Source of the DNA: Chara braunii
Lineage: Eukaryota; Streptophyta; Charophyceae; Charales; Characeae
DNA length: 20,644 bases
Reading direction: 5' to 3'
NCBI GenBank assembly: GCA_003427395.1
Contig: BFEA01000717.1
Coordinates: forward strand, 561,389-582,032
Below are positions 1 through 7,334 of the stretch, one piece after another; position 1 is the stretch's first letter; each line of letters opens with the position of its first letter. Made by a program: the position numbers and the translations under genes. The notes beneath the pieces were generated by a model that was not told the DNA's origin, did no database searches, and saw only the letters and a program-made list of their open reading frames with translations.

Positions 1-58
1 AGAAGAGAAGAAGAAGAAGAAGAATGAGAAGGGGAAGAGTAGGAAGAAGGAGGAGGAG
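1..58. repeat. GAA/GGA-rich purine microsatellite
   Basis: The first 58 bases are almost pure purine on the plus strand, with repeated GAA and later GGA triplets. The tract ends abruptly at a CT-rich stretch. It is a simple repeat and no gene is seen in it. Confidence 0.8.
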
Positions 59-439
59 GCCTCCCTCCCTTTCACTCACCTCTTGCTGGTCTCTAGGCAG
101 TGGAGCCCCAATGCTTGGTTCTAGCCTCCTGAGTGTGGCTTCTCCTTCTTCCCAAGTTCTCTCCTCCTTCCCTCACTCCTCTTTCTTAGCTATGACAGGC
201 TCCTAGCTCTAAGGTTGTGGAGTCCTCCCCTCTAAGAGGGCTAAGTGGACCCCTATCTCAGCCTCTCCTCCTACCTCACAGCCTGAGGGCTATGGCGGAT
301 CACTCTCCTTGCTCCCTCCCAGCCTCTAGATCTCCTTCCTCTGTCCTACCACCATAGCCAGGCTACAGGCTAGCTCCGACCCTCACTTCCTTGCTCTATC
401 TCACTAGTACTTACTCACGGACTCATTTGGGCAGCATGG
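59..439. other. CT-rich non-coding stretch
   Basis: Pyrimidine-rich plus strand with short open frames that look like low-complexity artefacts. No domain, RNA gene or repeat unit is recognised here. Confidence 0.5.
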
Positions 440-622
440 GCACCTCTCATGCTCAAATGAGAGTTGCGGCCTACACCTCCAGCTTATGTAGGCTGGAATA
501 GGTGCACCGCCCAACCTCTAGGCCCCTCCAAGTGTCTCTAGGTGGAGCGAGGTACCCCAAAGGCCAAATTTTCAGTTTTGGCCTACCTGGAGGTACCTGG
601 GCCTCATTTTGGCCAGGTTCAT

Positions 623-655
623 GTAGTCTGAGAGGCTGGTACCCTCTCGGACTAC
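623..655. repeat. inverted repeat, 13-bp stem
   Basis: Left arm GTAGTCTGAGAGG pairs with right arm CCTCTCGGACTAC with one G-U wobble, around a 7-base loop. Confidence 0.75.
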
Positions 656-1029
656 CCCTTTGCCCACCCCGGCCTCTTTCCACCTCAAAAAGAGTTGCCT
701 TTTGGGTACCGCTACCCCAAAATGCAGCCTTTACCAAAGTTTGAGGGCCTAGAGGCCCGTTTTTCACCTTTTCCTTGGTCTAGGCCTCCTTTGGGTAGGC
801 CGTTGCATTTTCCCAAGTGGCGGCACAGATCTCAACCTTGGATTTGGCTGAGATCTATGGTTCTCATTATTCCGAGCTACTCCAAGCTCCCCTTGCTTCC
901 AAATTTGAGTCTTTTGCTTCAATTTTCAATTTTTTTGATGTACCTGGCCCAAATCTTGGGCTAAATTTGCAGTTTTGTCTTGCTCCTTTCTTTGTTCTCC
1001 TTCCAATTTGTTGCCAACTCATTCCGGAG

Positions 1030-1065
1030 CTAGCCGTTTTGTGTCAGCCCACAAAAAACGGCTAG
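1030..1065. repeat. inverted repeat, 14-bp stem with 2-base bulge
   Basis: CTAGCCGTTTTGTG (1030-1043) faces CACAAAAAACGGCTAG (1050-1065). All 14 left-arm bases pair if two extra A residues in the right arm bulge out. The loop is 6 bases. Confidence 0.75.
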
Positions 1066-1166
1066 ATCTCCTCCTCCGCAAGATCAGATCTCAGATCTAA
1101 GGTCCAAAAATGAGCCAGCCAACTCACATCAGCATTTCTCTTTATTTTTGTTGCTTAAATTCAGAT

Positions 1167-1205
1167 ATTGCAGAGATAATGCCGAAAGGACCTTATCTCT
1201 GCAAT
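1167..1205. repeat. perfect 13-bp inverted repeat
   Basis: ATTGCAGAGATAA (1167-1179) and TTATCTCTGCAAT (1193-1205) are exact reverse complements separated by a 13-base loop. It would form a clean stem-loop in RNA from either strand. A bidirectional-terminator or small-RNA precursor role is only a possibility. Confidence 0.85.
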
Positions 1206-1385
1206 CCGGACTGCACTCCTAAGATCTAGGAGGGATGAGGTCATCATTGGGACCTGCCCATCCCTACTGCTGCAGTCCCAATCTAGCGGCACATTTTCCT
1301 CCACTCATCCCTCCTCTTTTGTCTCACTCTCCCCCTTTTCCTCCCCTTTTTCTCTCCTTCCTCTTTTATTTCTGTTGGGACAAGT

Positions 1386-1422
1386 GTCCAACAGCTATTT
1401 CTTCTCTTTCTGGCTGTTGGAC
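1386..1422. repeat. perfect 10-bp inverted repeat
   Basis: GTCCAACAGC (1386-1395) and GCTGTTGGAC (1413-1422) are exact reverse complements with a 17-base pyrimidine-rich loop. A second short hairpin follows at once. Confidence 0.75.
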
Positions 1423-1440
1423 CTTTCCCAAGGTCTGATT

Positions 1441-2080
1441 TTGCAGCTGGCATATGGCCGTTACACCCCGGACTGCAGTAATGGCATCCCCAAGGTCCAA
1501 TGGGGCTCCTTTTTGCCGCCGCCGCTTCCAGATCAAGGCTGCCTTGCTCCGATTTTTCTCCGGCCAGCCTTTTCTCCACGTGGAGCCCTTGGAACTTCTC
1601 CTTCTTCGGCCTGGCAGGCCTGGAACAACCCGAACTGCTGGTCGGCCTCCTCCTCCTCTATCCCCCCCCCTCTTCTCTTTTCCCCTCGGCGCCTCCCGCC
1701 GGCGCTTGCCGCGGCGGTACTTATTAATTTCATCCGGACTTCTGGCCCGGGCGGTCCCGTCCACCTGATATTTTGTTATTTTTGTTTTTATCGTTGTCGT
1801 TGCATCTGATCCAGGATCCCCCTGGATCGCCCCAGGTGTCCCCCGTCTTTCTCGTCCCATGCCCGTCTCCCCCATTCCGTCGACAACTTCTGTCAGCGCC
1901 CGACTTTTCCTCCTTTTCTTACTGCTCCTAGTCCCTCCCCTTCGTCCGGCGTCACCCTGGGTGACGACCCGCACTCGCGCACCCCTCTCTCGGGCTATCC
2001 CGTCGACGGCTCCCACCTTCGGCCCCCGTTCGCGGCTTCTGATGCTTTATCCTATCGATACCCGCCCTACTAGTGGTTCC
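1441..2080. other. GC- and CT-rich stretch without a recognisable gene
   Basis: Long open frames exist on both strands here, including a minus-strand frame of about 216 codons over 1366-2016. Their composition is Arg/Gly/Lys-rich on one strand and Pro/Ser/Leu-rich on the other, as expected from skewed GC-rich sequence. No motif is seen, so no gene is called. Confidence 0.5.
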
Positions 2081-2336
2081 GCCGGTGCCACCATCTCGTC
2101 TAGGCCCACATGGTCCCTGGCACTTTGGTCCGCCTGCGCTTCGTCTATCTCTAGGTCTTACGTGGTTCCTAGTACTTCGTCCTGCTGCTACCACGCCGTC
2201 CCTTGATCCCGCGTGGTCCCCGATACCTAGCCCCGCCGGCACCGCACTTCTTCTTAGTCCCCTGTGACCCCCGACACTTTGCTCTGCCGGCACCACACCT
2301 CTTTCCTTCCCTCGCCGCGCGCCCCCTATGCTACTT
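2081..2336. repeat. 51-bp minisatellite, about five degenerate copies
   Basis: Units begin near 2081, 2132, 2183, 2235 and 2286 with variants of GCCGGCACC, continue through a pyrimidine-rich middle, and end near GACACTTTG. The period is 51 bases, a multiple of three, so the minus strand stays open and encodes a degenerate 17-residue Gly/Arg-rich repeat. It may be a decayed coding repeat or simply a minisatellite inside an LTR. Confidence 0.75.
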
Positions 2337-2370
2337 CCGACTTCTCGGCGGCCCTCCTCCGTCCTTGGGG

Positions 2371-2663
2371 AAGGAGTCGCTTTTGCTATTCTTTTACCGC
2401 TTCCCACTTAGGCAGTCCTTTTTTAGTTTGGTGGTCCTAACGACTCTTGGCAGCCTCTAGCTCCCTACTGTCTGTGCCCACGCTTCCGATCTTTCCAGCA
2501 TTCATGCCCCCGGTTTTCTCTGTCGTGCACGAATTAGTCATATACAGTCTCTTGTGTAACGGGAAATCATTCGGGACTCACCAGTCCCGACATATTCCCC
2601 CCACTCATTCGCGATGTCCTCATCGCGCACCAATCCATAGTCAGTAGGAATTTTTGAAGGGAG
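2371..2663. repeat. 293-bp tandem duplication, copy 1
   Basis: First copy of a head-to-tail duplication. The core of 286 bases differs from copy 2 at about eight positions, roughly 97% identity by eye, so the duplication is recent relative to other repeats here. The unit contains a retroelement 3' junction: a hairpin GCGATG/CATCGC at 2611-2626, a minus-strand polypurine tract at 2606-2593 and an LTR-like start TGTCGGG at 2592. Confidence 0.9.
2572..2626 (-). mobile_element. LTR-retroelement 3' junction remnant (polypurine tract and LTR start)
   Basis: On the minus strand a hairpin-forming GCGATGAGGACATCGC is followed by a G-rich tract GAGTGGGGGGAATA and then TGTCGGG. This order, pol end or spacer then polypurine tract then TG, is the usual 3' end of the internal region of Ty3/gypsy elements. 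Just inside the presumed LTR is a dyad CGGGACT/AGTCCCG (2572-2589). The element body is not present here. The LTR length is unknown because no partner LTR was found. Confidence 0.55.
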
Positions 2664-2956
2664 AAGGAGTCGCTTCTGCTATTCTTTTACCGCTTCCCAC
2701 TAAGGCAGTCCTTTTTTAGTTTGGTGGTCCTAACGACTCTTGGCAGCCTCTAGCTCCCTACTGTCTGTGCCCACGCTTCCGATCTTTCCAGCATTCCTTC
2801 CCCCGGTTTTCTCTGTCGTGCACAAATTGGTCATATACAGTCTCTTGAGTAACGGGAATTCATTCGGGACTCACCAGTCCCGACATATTCCCCCCACTCA
2901 TTCGCGATGTCCTCATCGCGCACCAATCCATAGTCAGTAGGAATTTTTGGAGGGAT
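2664..2956. repeat. 293-bp tandem duplication, copy 2
   Basis: Second copy, directly abutting the first, with the same internal landmarks shifted by 293: hairpin at 2904-2919, purine tract at 2899-2886 and LTR-like start at 2885. Similarity fades after about 2956. Confidence 0.9.
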
Positions 2957-3798
2957 AGACAGCCAGGGGAGAGGAGTGGGGTGGGATGGATAATTAGCTC
3001 GCCAGGGTTCTCTTTGTTTTTCCCATTCTTTCCTTGGGCCTTTCTTTAAGTTTCCGCCCTTTGGGGCGGGGGAGGGTATTGGAGAGGTCAATAATGTCTT
3101 TGTAACGAGCGCGTAACACTCTCTGTGCATCAACGTCCGTCTCACAGTTGTATCTCTTTCTCACTGGAACTCCCAAATACCCAAGAGCTTCCCCACAACT
3201 TCCCGTATCGTTTCACGAGAGAGAGGGCGACGTGCCCATCACCCCCGTTCCAAGGAACCGAGGTAAAAGGAAGATTTTGGCGATGAATGTCACAAGGATC
3301 ATTCGCCATGGCTTCCTCCAGGTGCGAGTTAGCAACACGTCAAGGAGCTTAAGCAGTTTTGTTGTCTCTTTCCCTCATCAAGTTGACTAGCACCGCCCCT
3401 TGGAGGGGTCCGACCACAGACATGTCCTGCAGCTAGTTTTTAATTGTACGTTATTTCTCGCTCTCGACAATATCTTGAAGGCTGCATTCGTAATCTCAAA
3501 TCTATCTTCCCATTTCATCGAGAAAACATTCTTGAGTAGACATCCTTCCGGTTTCATTCCATTTATTACTCTTAGGGCTTCCCCACATTTTCGGTGCAAG
3601 TTTTCTTCTCCCCAAGCTCAGGCATAGCCAAATCCACATGCATCCCTCCCTGCCTGTTCTTTCCGGCTTTTCTCAAGTCCTGCCAATTCCGCATGCATAT
3701 CACTCTGTTGTCCTTACTTGCCCTTTGCTCGGTTATCTTTCCATATGCAATGCTCAACCCATTCCTTAGCTAGGCCCTTCTTTTCAAGCCAATCCCTC
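2957..3798 (-). other. possible decayed coding remnant, unrecognised
   Basis: Minus-strand frames over 3757-3572, 3599-3387 and 3176-2994 have protein-like composition, unlike their plus-strand shadows. The middle one includes W-E-D-R-F, then a cysteine cluster C-x2-C-x8-C just before its stop. The last includes an R-x-L-R-A-R-Y-K-D stretch. The frames do not join and stops lie between them. It could be debris of a host or retroelement gene. I recognise no family, so this is weak. Confidence 0.25.
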
Positions 3799-4064
3799 AA
3801 CCATTCCCCAATCTGCCAATTCCTTTCTCGGGCCCACGCAGAACCAATCTCATCAATCCTTTCCCTCCAGGTTGTCTTGCCAGGCTCTTTTTCTCAGGTC
3901 CATGCCATGTCACTTGCTCAAGTCCTTTCTGCCCTGGCGTCTTGCCAGGCCCCCTTTCCTTAGGCCCATGTAAAGCCAATTACAATCTTTTTCTGTTCCG
4001 GCCATCTTGACAGGCCCCCTTTTTCCTAAGCCCATGCAAAACCAATTACAAGTCTTTTTCCATG
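3799..4064. repeat. 66-bp degenerate tandem repeat, about four copies
   Basis: CCAAT-like landmarks recur at 3844, 3910, 3976 and 4042, spaced 66 bases, and CTTGCCAGG-like landmarks at 3874, 3939 and 4004. The minus strand is partly open and reads as a degenerate repeat of about 22 residues. The array lies just downstream, in minus sense, of an LTR-like start at 4087, so it may sit in the U3 part of that LTR. Confidence 0.75.
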
Positions 4065-4081
4065 CGTATTGATTGGCAGAT

Positions 4082-4122
4082 GGCACACCTTGCCCCCACT
4101 CAAAATGCGATGTCCCCATCGC
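4082..4122 (-). mobile_element. second LTR-retroelement 3' junction remnant
   Basis: Minus-strand order is a hairpin GCGATGGGGACATCGC (4122-4107), a G-rich tract GAGTGGGGGCAAGG (4101-4088), then TGTGCC starting at 4087. The hairpin and purine tract closely match those in the 293-bp duplication, but the LTR-like start differs. It appears to be the 3' end of a related but distinct element. Confidence 0.45.
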
Positions 4123-4980
4123 GCGACTGGTCCTCACTCGAAGGTACGAGACCTTTGGCCCACCAACCGCAGTCAAGGACACAAACCCATCCGCTTCACA
4201 AAAGGAAGAGTGATCAGTTCCTCCCCAGCGGACGACGCCTCATCCTCCTACTCGGTCCGACCTTTCTTCTCCTACGTGGCGAGCACCGATACCAAGGTTT
4301 CTCCTTACGTCTGTCAGGTAGGTCCAATCCAAGCCTGCCAGGGTCTCGTCTAGCCGTAAGAGTGTTCCTCGCGAATCGTTCCTCCCGAGTGGTGATTTTT
4401 TGGATTCCGGCCTCTTCCTTTCGAGAGAGTTGGGGCTCTCAATTAGTTCGCGAGTGCAGTTATGAAGACCTCGCAATTAGTCCCGAAGCGGTTGTAATGC
4501 TTCGGCGGGGCGGTGTCAATGCCCCGTGGTGGCCGCGGACTCCACCCGGTACTCCGCCCGACCTCTCCCCTTGGACAGTGCCGCCCAACTTAGTGCGGGC
4601 AGCCGTGGTCCGACCCAAACGGCTATGCCACCCCTCTATGACATGGCGTGTGGTTGGAGAGTAGCAAAATAGACTAGCTGAGAATGGTTTCCCTGCCCAT
4701 TTGGCTCTCTCGCCCTTTGACGTTTAGGCATTCAACAGGAGGCGCAGTTGGAACTCCCTGACTAGAGCTCATTGTCGGAGGTGGTTCCGGACGTCCCGCA
4801 CCGATCCAAGTGGTGGGTGCCTTAGTCCTTTAACCCTCGTCCTCTTAAAGGAGGAGCAGGTCGCGCTGAGACTTTTTCCCTCAGAGGGACAGAGGTCTTG
4901 GGGTCGCGATGCATGCATCGGTATCCCCCTTTTGCTGAGGCCAAAGACTAGAAGAAAGAGAAAATCCATTTCCAGTTCTT
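4123..4980. other. no gene seen; contains 14-bp palindrome
   Basis: A 200-codon plus-strand frame (4062-4664) shows no motif and is Ser/Pro/Arg-rich. A perfect palindrome CGATGCATGCATCG lies at 4907-4920. The stretch is probably old retroelement internal sequence upstream of the junction at 4087, but no pol motif survives. Confidence 0.4.
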
Positions 4981-5250
4981 TCCAAGTCCATTTCAAGTTG
5001 CCTAGGGTCCCCTGTTTATGCAATGCAATTTCCAATACTCAATTCCAATGCGCAATCTTTTTCTGATGCTCAGTCTCAGTCCAATGCTCAGTGCAATATC
5101 TCTTCCAAGGCTGAGTCCAATATCCTTTCCATTCTTAGATATTTCCAATCTTTATCCAAGGCCGAGCTCAATGTCTCTTTCAAACTTGGCTCAATATCTC
5201 ATCAATACCTTTTCCAAAGCTCAGCTCTTCCAATTCCATGCTTCATAAGC
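4981..5250. repeat. irregular low-complexity repeat of CCAATGCTCAGT-like units
   Basis: Variants of CCAATGCTCAGT and CCAAGGCTGAGT recur at about 5045, 5080, 5105, 5156 and 5214 with irregular spacing of 25 to 60 bases. The sequence is AT-richer than its surroundings. No gene is supported. Confidence 0.5.
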
Positions 5251-5314
5251 AACCATGCAAGGGGACCCCAGTGCCTAATTCCAAAGAATGACCCTTGTCA
5301 GGGGCCATTGCGAA

Positions 5315-5445
5315 CAACCTGGTTAGGGTCGTTCTTTCCACTTTCAAGTCGAGCAGCCTGGTTAGGCCATTCTTATCCATTGCAATCGGACAGCCTGGTT
5401 AGGACCATCCTTATCCATTTCAATTGGGCAGCCTGATTAGGGTAC
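5315..5445. repeat. 38-bp tandem repeat, about 3.5 copies
   Basis: CAGCCTGGTTAGG or close variants start at 5315, 5354, 5391 and 5429, spaced 37 to 39 bases, with a partly conserved CATTCTTATCCATT middle. It is a minisatellite in non-coding DNA. Confidence 0.8.
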
Positions 5446-6240
5446 ATCCGGCTTAGCGTCTAATACTCAAGTTGAGGCTCGCGGCCCCAAGCAGCACTAG
5501 CCCGCCCGACCGTTCAATCATTGCAAGGGGTGTTGCATCATTTCAATGTTTCCCTGGCACTTTTCTGACTTCTCATATGCTTCTCAATGTTTTGGGATTG
5601 CCTGGGGTAGGTTGGATTAGGCTCCTAGGGGAGAGGGTGCCTCTCTACCCATAGGTCCCCTAACCTCTCACAAGGACTCGTGGAGCGACTCATTCAATCA
5701 TGGATACACAATTTCGAAAGGCAAACTCTCGTCATGACTGCATCTTCCAATGTTCAAGAGTTCACATGCCCCTGCCTATTTCCTCGAAGCAAAGTCAATC
5801 ATCCCCCAAAGTCCGTTTCTTACTACCGAAAAAAAAGTTCACGTTTTCCCCGAAGAAGCGAATACTCATACAAAGCAGCACAAGCCTCCCATCCCCCAAT
5901 AGTTTCTTCAGTCCAAAAAGTAGTTTCATTACAGTCCTTCCCAAGAAAAAGGAGACAAAGTTCGAATGCAATGATAACATTATAGACTCGTCTCATCTAA
6001 ATCCCCCTTGTTTTCCCCTTACTTACTCTTAGCCAACGCAACCCGTCACAGTTCTATATCTAAGTGCACTGATCCTTATGTAGTTTCCCAAAAAAGCAAC
6101 GACTTACACGAAGTAGCACCCATTGTCCGGACTTTAGTCAAAAGTTGCCTCATTTCAGTCCATTTGGCAGAGTTCAAATGCGAAATTCAAAATGGCAGTT
6201 GTCCCTACCCAGGTACCAGCCCTTCCCAATTTCTAGTTAC
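5446..6240 (-). other. probable 3' LTR body of the main element, extent unknown
   Basis: The LTR-like start at 6241 is read on the minus strand into this stretch. It is non-coding, AT-richer than the coding part, and has no clear domain. The far LTR boundary was not found, because no second copy of this sequence exists in the window. Confidence 0.35.
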
Positions 6241-6252
6241 ACCCCCCCCCCC
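6241..6252 (-). other. polypurine tract (G11) and 3' LTR start
   Basis: On the minus strand a run of 11 G (6252-6242) is followed immediately by TGTAAC, whose T is at 6241. A purine run directly before TG marks the plus-strand priming site and 3' LTR boundary in LTR retrotransposons. Its position, just after the last ORF of the element, fits. A homopolymer alone could arise by chance. Confidence 0.6.
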
Positions 6253-6270
6253 ATTGCACCTGCTATTCCC

Positions 6271-6923
6271 CTAATGTCCAGGTGGCCTGCGTTGAGCCTC
6301 CCTCCTTGCGCGATTCTGTCCTTCCTGCTCCATTAGCCTCTTTATTGCTTGGAATTGAAGGAGCGTTCCTTCTGAGAAGAAGGTTGTTGGGGATAAGTCT
6401 TCTCCCCTGCCCAGCTTTTCCCTTGCCTTCATGATCCACTGGTATCGTAGGATAGTACCCCATTGATCGAACCAATCTTTGAACTCGTACCCGAACTCTT
6501 CTATCCATTTATCCTTTTTCTCACCCGACTGCTCCCCTCTTCCCCATTCTTCCCTTGTGGGCGTTGTCACTTCATCTTCGTCCTCATCGCTGGTGAGGTC
6601 GATGAACTCCACTGGGTCATTTTCCCCCGGCCGTTGTCCCTCCTCTGGGTTCCCATCTTCCTCACTGCTAGGATCACTGTCTGAAGGCAGCTCTATTGGC
6701 TCCCCTTCCCTTAGAGGTGACGGCCCTCTGGTTCCTTGTTTCCTGCCCCCCGTGTTTACCACCAGATTATGGTCAAATCCCACGTATAACTTCCTCTTCT
6801 TGGAGCTTGATTCTCCAGCCTGCCTCGATGACTGTCCCTCAGTAGGCCTGTTGATGGCGTTGCTTTCCGAATTTCATTTTTGGTTGTTTGCTGTTTGCTC
6901 CCTGCCTGGTCCTGTTCATGCAT
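6271..6923 (-). pseudogene. third ORF after pol: NLS-like and SUMO-interaction-like protein, 5' frameshifted
   Basis: This frame lies downstream of integrase and directly before the polypurine tract. The open part (6873-6271) has no ATG at its 5' end. A likely ATG at 6923 lies in another frame, so a frameshift around 6840-6870 is inferred. The protein has a basic patch S-K-K-R-K (KKRK at 6801-6790), resembling a monopartite nuclear localisation signal. Next are two hydrophobic-plus-acidic motifs: IELPSDSDPSSEED (6696-6655) and FIDLTSDEDEDE (6606-6571). The second closely resembles classical SUMO-interacting motifs, where a V/I-I-D-L-T core is followed by acidic residues. The C-terminal half is Trp- and Arg-rich and probably helical. 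The overall function is unknown; an adaptor that brings the element to chromatin would fit but is inference. Confidence 0.55.
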
Positions 6924-7334
6924 AACAATCACCACAACCCCCTTCCCATATACTCACATTCCTTCTCATCCCATTTGTAGATTTGCTGGCCTCCTCAAAA
7001 CCCTTGCCTGCCCTCGCGCAGTTGGTGATCCCATCCTCCCTTGTACCCTCGATACGTTGTCCCGACACGTAGGTGCCCTATGTAGGCATTCCACATCATC
7101 GCCCCACAAAACTATGGTACATTGTCCCAGCACATAGATTCCTCGTGTAAACAACCCCCAGAGTTGCCCATAAAAACTATAGTACACTGTCCCAAACTCC
7201 CAACCCCATGCAAACTCAGCCAGACAGTCTCCCCATGTTCCACAGAAAATCAGGTCACACAAACGAACAACCCTTGTGGTCATGATCACTCCCATAGGGA
7301 GGCGGTCCAAGGATCCCAATCAGTTGTCTTTCTT
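6924..7334 (-). other. spacer between pol and third ORF
   Basis: No coding frame fits the neighbouring proteins. It contains the 65-bp repeat listed separately. A minus-strand open frame here (7319-6966) is just the translation of that repeat. Confidence 0.5.
7053..7247. repeat. 65-bp degenerate tandem repeat, 2 to 3 copies
   Basis: TACGTTGTCCC at 7053, TACATTGTCCC at 7118 and TACACTGTCCC at 7183 are spaced exactly 65 bases. The first two units also share a CAYAAAAACTATRG-like end. The third copy fades quickly. Confidence 0.6.

Larger units (their letters stand above)
440..1440. repeat. hairpin-dense non-coding region
   Basis: This kilobase contains an unusual number of short inverted repeats spaced every 50 to 200 bases. 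Besides the four strongest, listed separately, I see CTCTCAT/ATGAGAG near 450-469, AGGCCAAA/TTTGGCCT near 560-585, AGATCTCA/TGAGATCT at 827-856, GCCCAA/TTGGGC at 947-961 and GACCTT/AAGGTC near 1420-1435. No coding frame or protein domain is supported. The region could be a structured non-coding RNA, a foldback element, or part of an LTR. The density is what is seen; the function is not known. Confidence 0.5.

Noticed and set aside
1366-2016. 216-codon minus-strand ORF
   Set aside because: Arg/Gly/Lys-rich translation of skewed GC-rich DNA with no domain.
1952-2407. 151-codon minus-strand ORF
   Set aside because: Mostly the translation of the 51-bp minisatellite; no independent support.
4062-4664. 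200-codon plus-strand ORF
   Set aside because: Ser/Pro/Arg-rich, no motif, and it overlaps a hairpin and retroelement junction read on the other strand.
5023-5436. 137-codon plus-strand ORF
   Set aside because: Translation of low-complexity and 38-bp repeats.
3799-5445. CRISPR-like array
   Set aside because: Units are degenerate and directly abutting with no unique spacers; these are minisatellites in a eukaryotic sequence.
6479-6925. 148-codon plus-strand ORF
   Set aside because: Antisense shadow of the third ORF of the element.
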